Shown piece after piece: positions 5,506 to 6,893 of a DNA stretch of 6,893 nucleotides. How positions within the stretch are numbered: the first letter of the stretch is position 1; every line of letters begins with the position of its first letter. The notes beneath the pieces are model-generated. The model was not told where the DNA came from. It did not search any database and saw only the letters and a program-made list of their open reading frames with translations. Source of the stretch: Ignavibacteriales bacterium (GTDB lineage Bacteria; Bacteroidota; Ignavibacteria; UBA10030); NCBI GenBank assembly GCA_016207365.1, contig JACQPU010000080.1, positions 1-6,893 on the forward strand, in the 5' to 3' direction. Made by a program: the position numbers and the translations under genes.

Positions 5506-6893
5506 ATGGAAAAGTCACTCATCATAGTAGAATCGCCCGCAAAAGCAAAGACCATCAACAAGTACCTTGGAAAGGAGTACATGGTCGAGGCCTCGGTGGG
5601 GCATATCAAGAACCTGCCGAAGAGCAAGATGAGCATCGATGTCGAGAAGAATTTTGACGTCGTCTATGAGACCATCGACGGCAAGGCGGATGTGATCGAG
5701 AAGTTGAAGCAGAAGGCGGAAAAGGCAAAGACGGTCTTTATAGCAACGGATCCCGACCGCGAGGGCGAGGCCATTGCCGCGCATATTGCTGATGAAATCA
5801 AGTATGTGAACAAGAACATCAAGCGTGTGCTGTTCCACGAGATCACCGAATCGGGCGTCCAATCAGCCATGGCGCACCCCCACAAGATCAATACGAACCT
5901 GGTGATGTCCCAGCAGGCCAGGCGTGCAATGGACAGGATTGTCGGATACAAGGTCAGCCCGTTTATCTGGAAAACAGTGTACTATGGACTATCCGCCGGG
6001 CGCGTTCAATCTGTTGCACTCCGGCTGATTTGTGAGCGCGAGGAAGACGTCCGGAAATTCGTTCCCGAGGAGTACTGGTCGATAACAGGCGAGTTTACAG
6101 CGGGTACGGACGAGCGGTTTCTGGCAAAACTGACCAAGGTCGCAGGTTCTGATCCCGTAATTCCGGATGAAACGACGATGCGGGGGTACCTTGCGGAGAT
6201 TCAGAGGCAGTCGTACGAGATTACCTCGGTTGACCGACGTCCGGTCAAACGCAATGCTCCTGCACCATTTATTACGAGCACCCTTCAGCAGGAAGCAGCC
6301 CGCAGACTGAGGCTCTCGGCCAAGCGCACAATGAGCCTGGCCCAAAAGCTCTACGAGGGCGTGGATCTGGGCGAAGAAGGAATGACGGGATTGATCACCT
6401 ATATGAGGACAGACTCGACACGGCTCAGTGCGGAAGCTACCGCCCAGGTGAGGGAATACATCTATGAGAATTACGGGAAGGAGTATCTCCCCAAAGAGGC
6501 ACGCCAATTCCGCAAAGGAAAGGCTTCCCAGGACGCCCACGAAGCCATCCGTCCGACATCGATCAAGTTTACCCCAAAAGTGGTCAAGAAACATCTCGAC
6601 AAGGATCTTTACGCGCTCTACGAGCTTATTTGGAACCGGTTTGTGGCGTGCCAGATGGCATCGGCGGAGTTTGAGCAGATATCCGTGGATGTCGTTGGAG
6701 GGGATTACTTGTTCCGGGCCACGGATCAGAGGCCTGTCTTCAGGGGATTCCTTCAGGTGTACGACGATATTGCAGAGGAAAACGGTGCGGAAACTGACGC
6801 TGATCCTGTCTCGAAGATTCCCACTTCGGTTGTTGCCGGAAGGCGCGCGCAGCTCACCAACTTGCTGCCCCGACAGCATTTTACGAAACCGCC
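5506..6893 (+). CDS. topA: DNA topoisomerase I (type IA), 3' end cut by window edge
   Basis: This enzyme relaxes negative supercoils by cutting one DNA strand through a 5'-phosphotyrosine. The window holds the first 462 codons of an uninterrupted frame, so the protein is partial; the zinc-finger region usually found at the C-terminus is outside. The TOPRIM domain occupies about 1-115, with Glu9 (VESPAKAKTI) and the metal-binding DPDREGE (Asp82, Asp84, Glu86). SAGRVQS follows at 163-169. The active site is GLITYMRTDST, with nucleophile Tyr299 and Arg301. The SQDAHEAIRPT motif and, at the very edge, RQHFTKPP are also conserved in the family. GGAG at 5499-5502 precedes the ATG with a short spacer, and the preceding smg stop is nine bases away. 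It is probably co-transcribed from the promoter near 3943, though a nearer promoter inside smg cannot be excluded. Confidence 0.97.
   Translation, partial: MEKSLIIVESPAKAKTINKYLGKEYMVEASVGHIKNLPKSKMSIDVEKNFDVVYETIDGKADVIEKLKQKAEKAKTVFIATDPDREGEAIAAHIADEIKYVNKNIKRVLFHEITESGVQSAMAHPHKINTNLVMSQQARRAMDRIVGYKVSPFIWKTVYYGLSAGRVQSVALRLICEREEDVRKFVPEEYWSITGEFTAGTDERFLAKLTKVAGSDPVIPDETTMRGYLAEIQRQSYEITSVDRRPVKRNAPAPFITSTLQQEAARRLRLSAKRTMSLAQKLYEGVDLGEEGMTGLITYMRTDSTRLSAEATAQVREYIYENYGKEYLPKEARQFRKGKASQDAHEAIRPTSIKFTPKVVKKHLDKDLYALYELIWNRFVACQMASAEFEQISVDVVGGDYLFRATDQRPVFRGFLQVYDDIAEENGAETDADPVSKIPTSVVAGRRAQLTNLLPRQHFTKP

Noticed and set aside
5989..6879. Minus-strand open frame (296 codons) opposite topA
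   Set aside because: It lies wholly opposite conserved topoisomerase I sequence including the active-site tyrosine; no domain is recognisable in the reverse frame.

Overview
The window is a compact stretch of bacterial chromosome. All eight supported genes lie on the + strand, and nothing in it is phage, IS or CRISPR related. By eye the base composition is moderate, slightly GC-rich. Three things point, as inference, to the Bacteroidota/Chlorobiota/Ignavibacteriota group. YbeY has Asp where most bacteria have the third metal-binding His. The one clear promoter ends in TATATTTG, which fits the TAnnTTTG element of that group while also having a sigma70-like TTGACA. The protease is a long S41 type with a helical C-terminal extension. 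I cannot name a genus.

Region 1 (26-3941) looks like one operon of four genes with junctions of 0-15 bases. They are an exported S41 carboxyl-terminal processing protease, an exported DUF3108 protein, a gamma-class carbonic anhydrase-like hexapeptide protein, and a cytoplasmic metallo-beta-lactamase-fold hydrolase. The first two act in the envelope. The last two are probable metalloenzymes with no obvious shared pathway.

Region 2 (3942-4131) is the only sizeable intergenic gap, 190 bases, and the least explained part. A near-consensus promoter (TTGACA, 17-base spacer, TATATTTG) begins one base after the hydrolase stop codon. About 120 bases later there is a GC-rich hairpin followed by seven Ts, and the next start codon is a further 30 bases on. 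The stretch is therefore either a free-standing small RNA of about 120 nt or a regulated leader (attenuator) for the downstream genes. It also holds an 11-base direct repeat, GGAACGAAGAA.

Region 3 (4132 to the right edge) is a second tight operon: an unrecognised basic-tailed protein, ybeY (rRNA-processing endoribonuclease), smg (DUF494), and topA (DNA topoisomerase I, cut by the window end). The junctions are a 4-base ATGA overlap, a 1-base gap and a 9-base gap, so co-expression and translational coupling are likely. The theme is RNA maturation plus DNA supercoiling, led by a gene of unknown function.

I see no clearly new biological system. The best candidates for follow-up are the promoter-leader-terminator unit and the unknown gene behind it.
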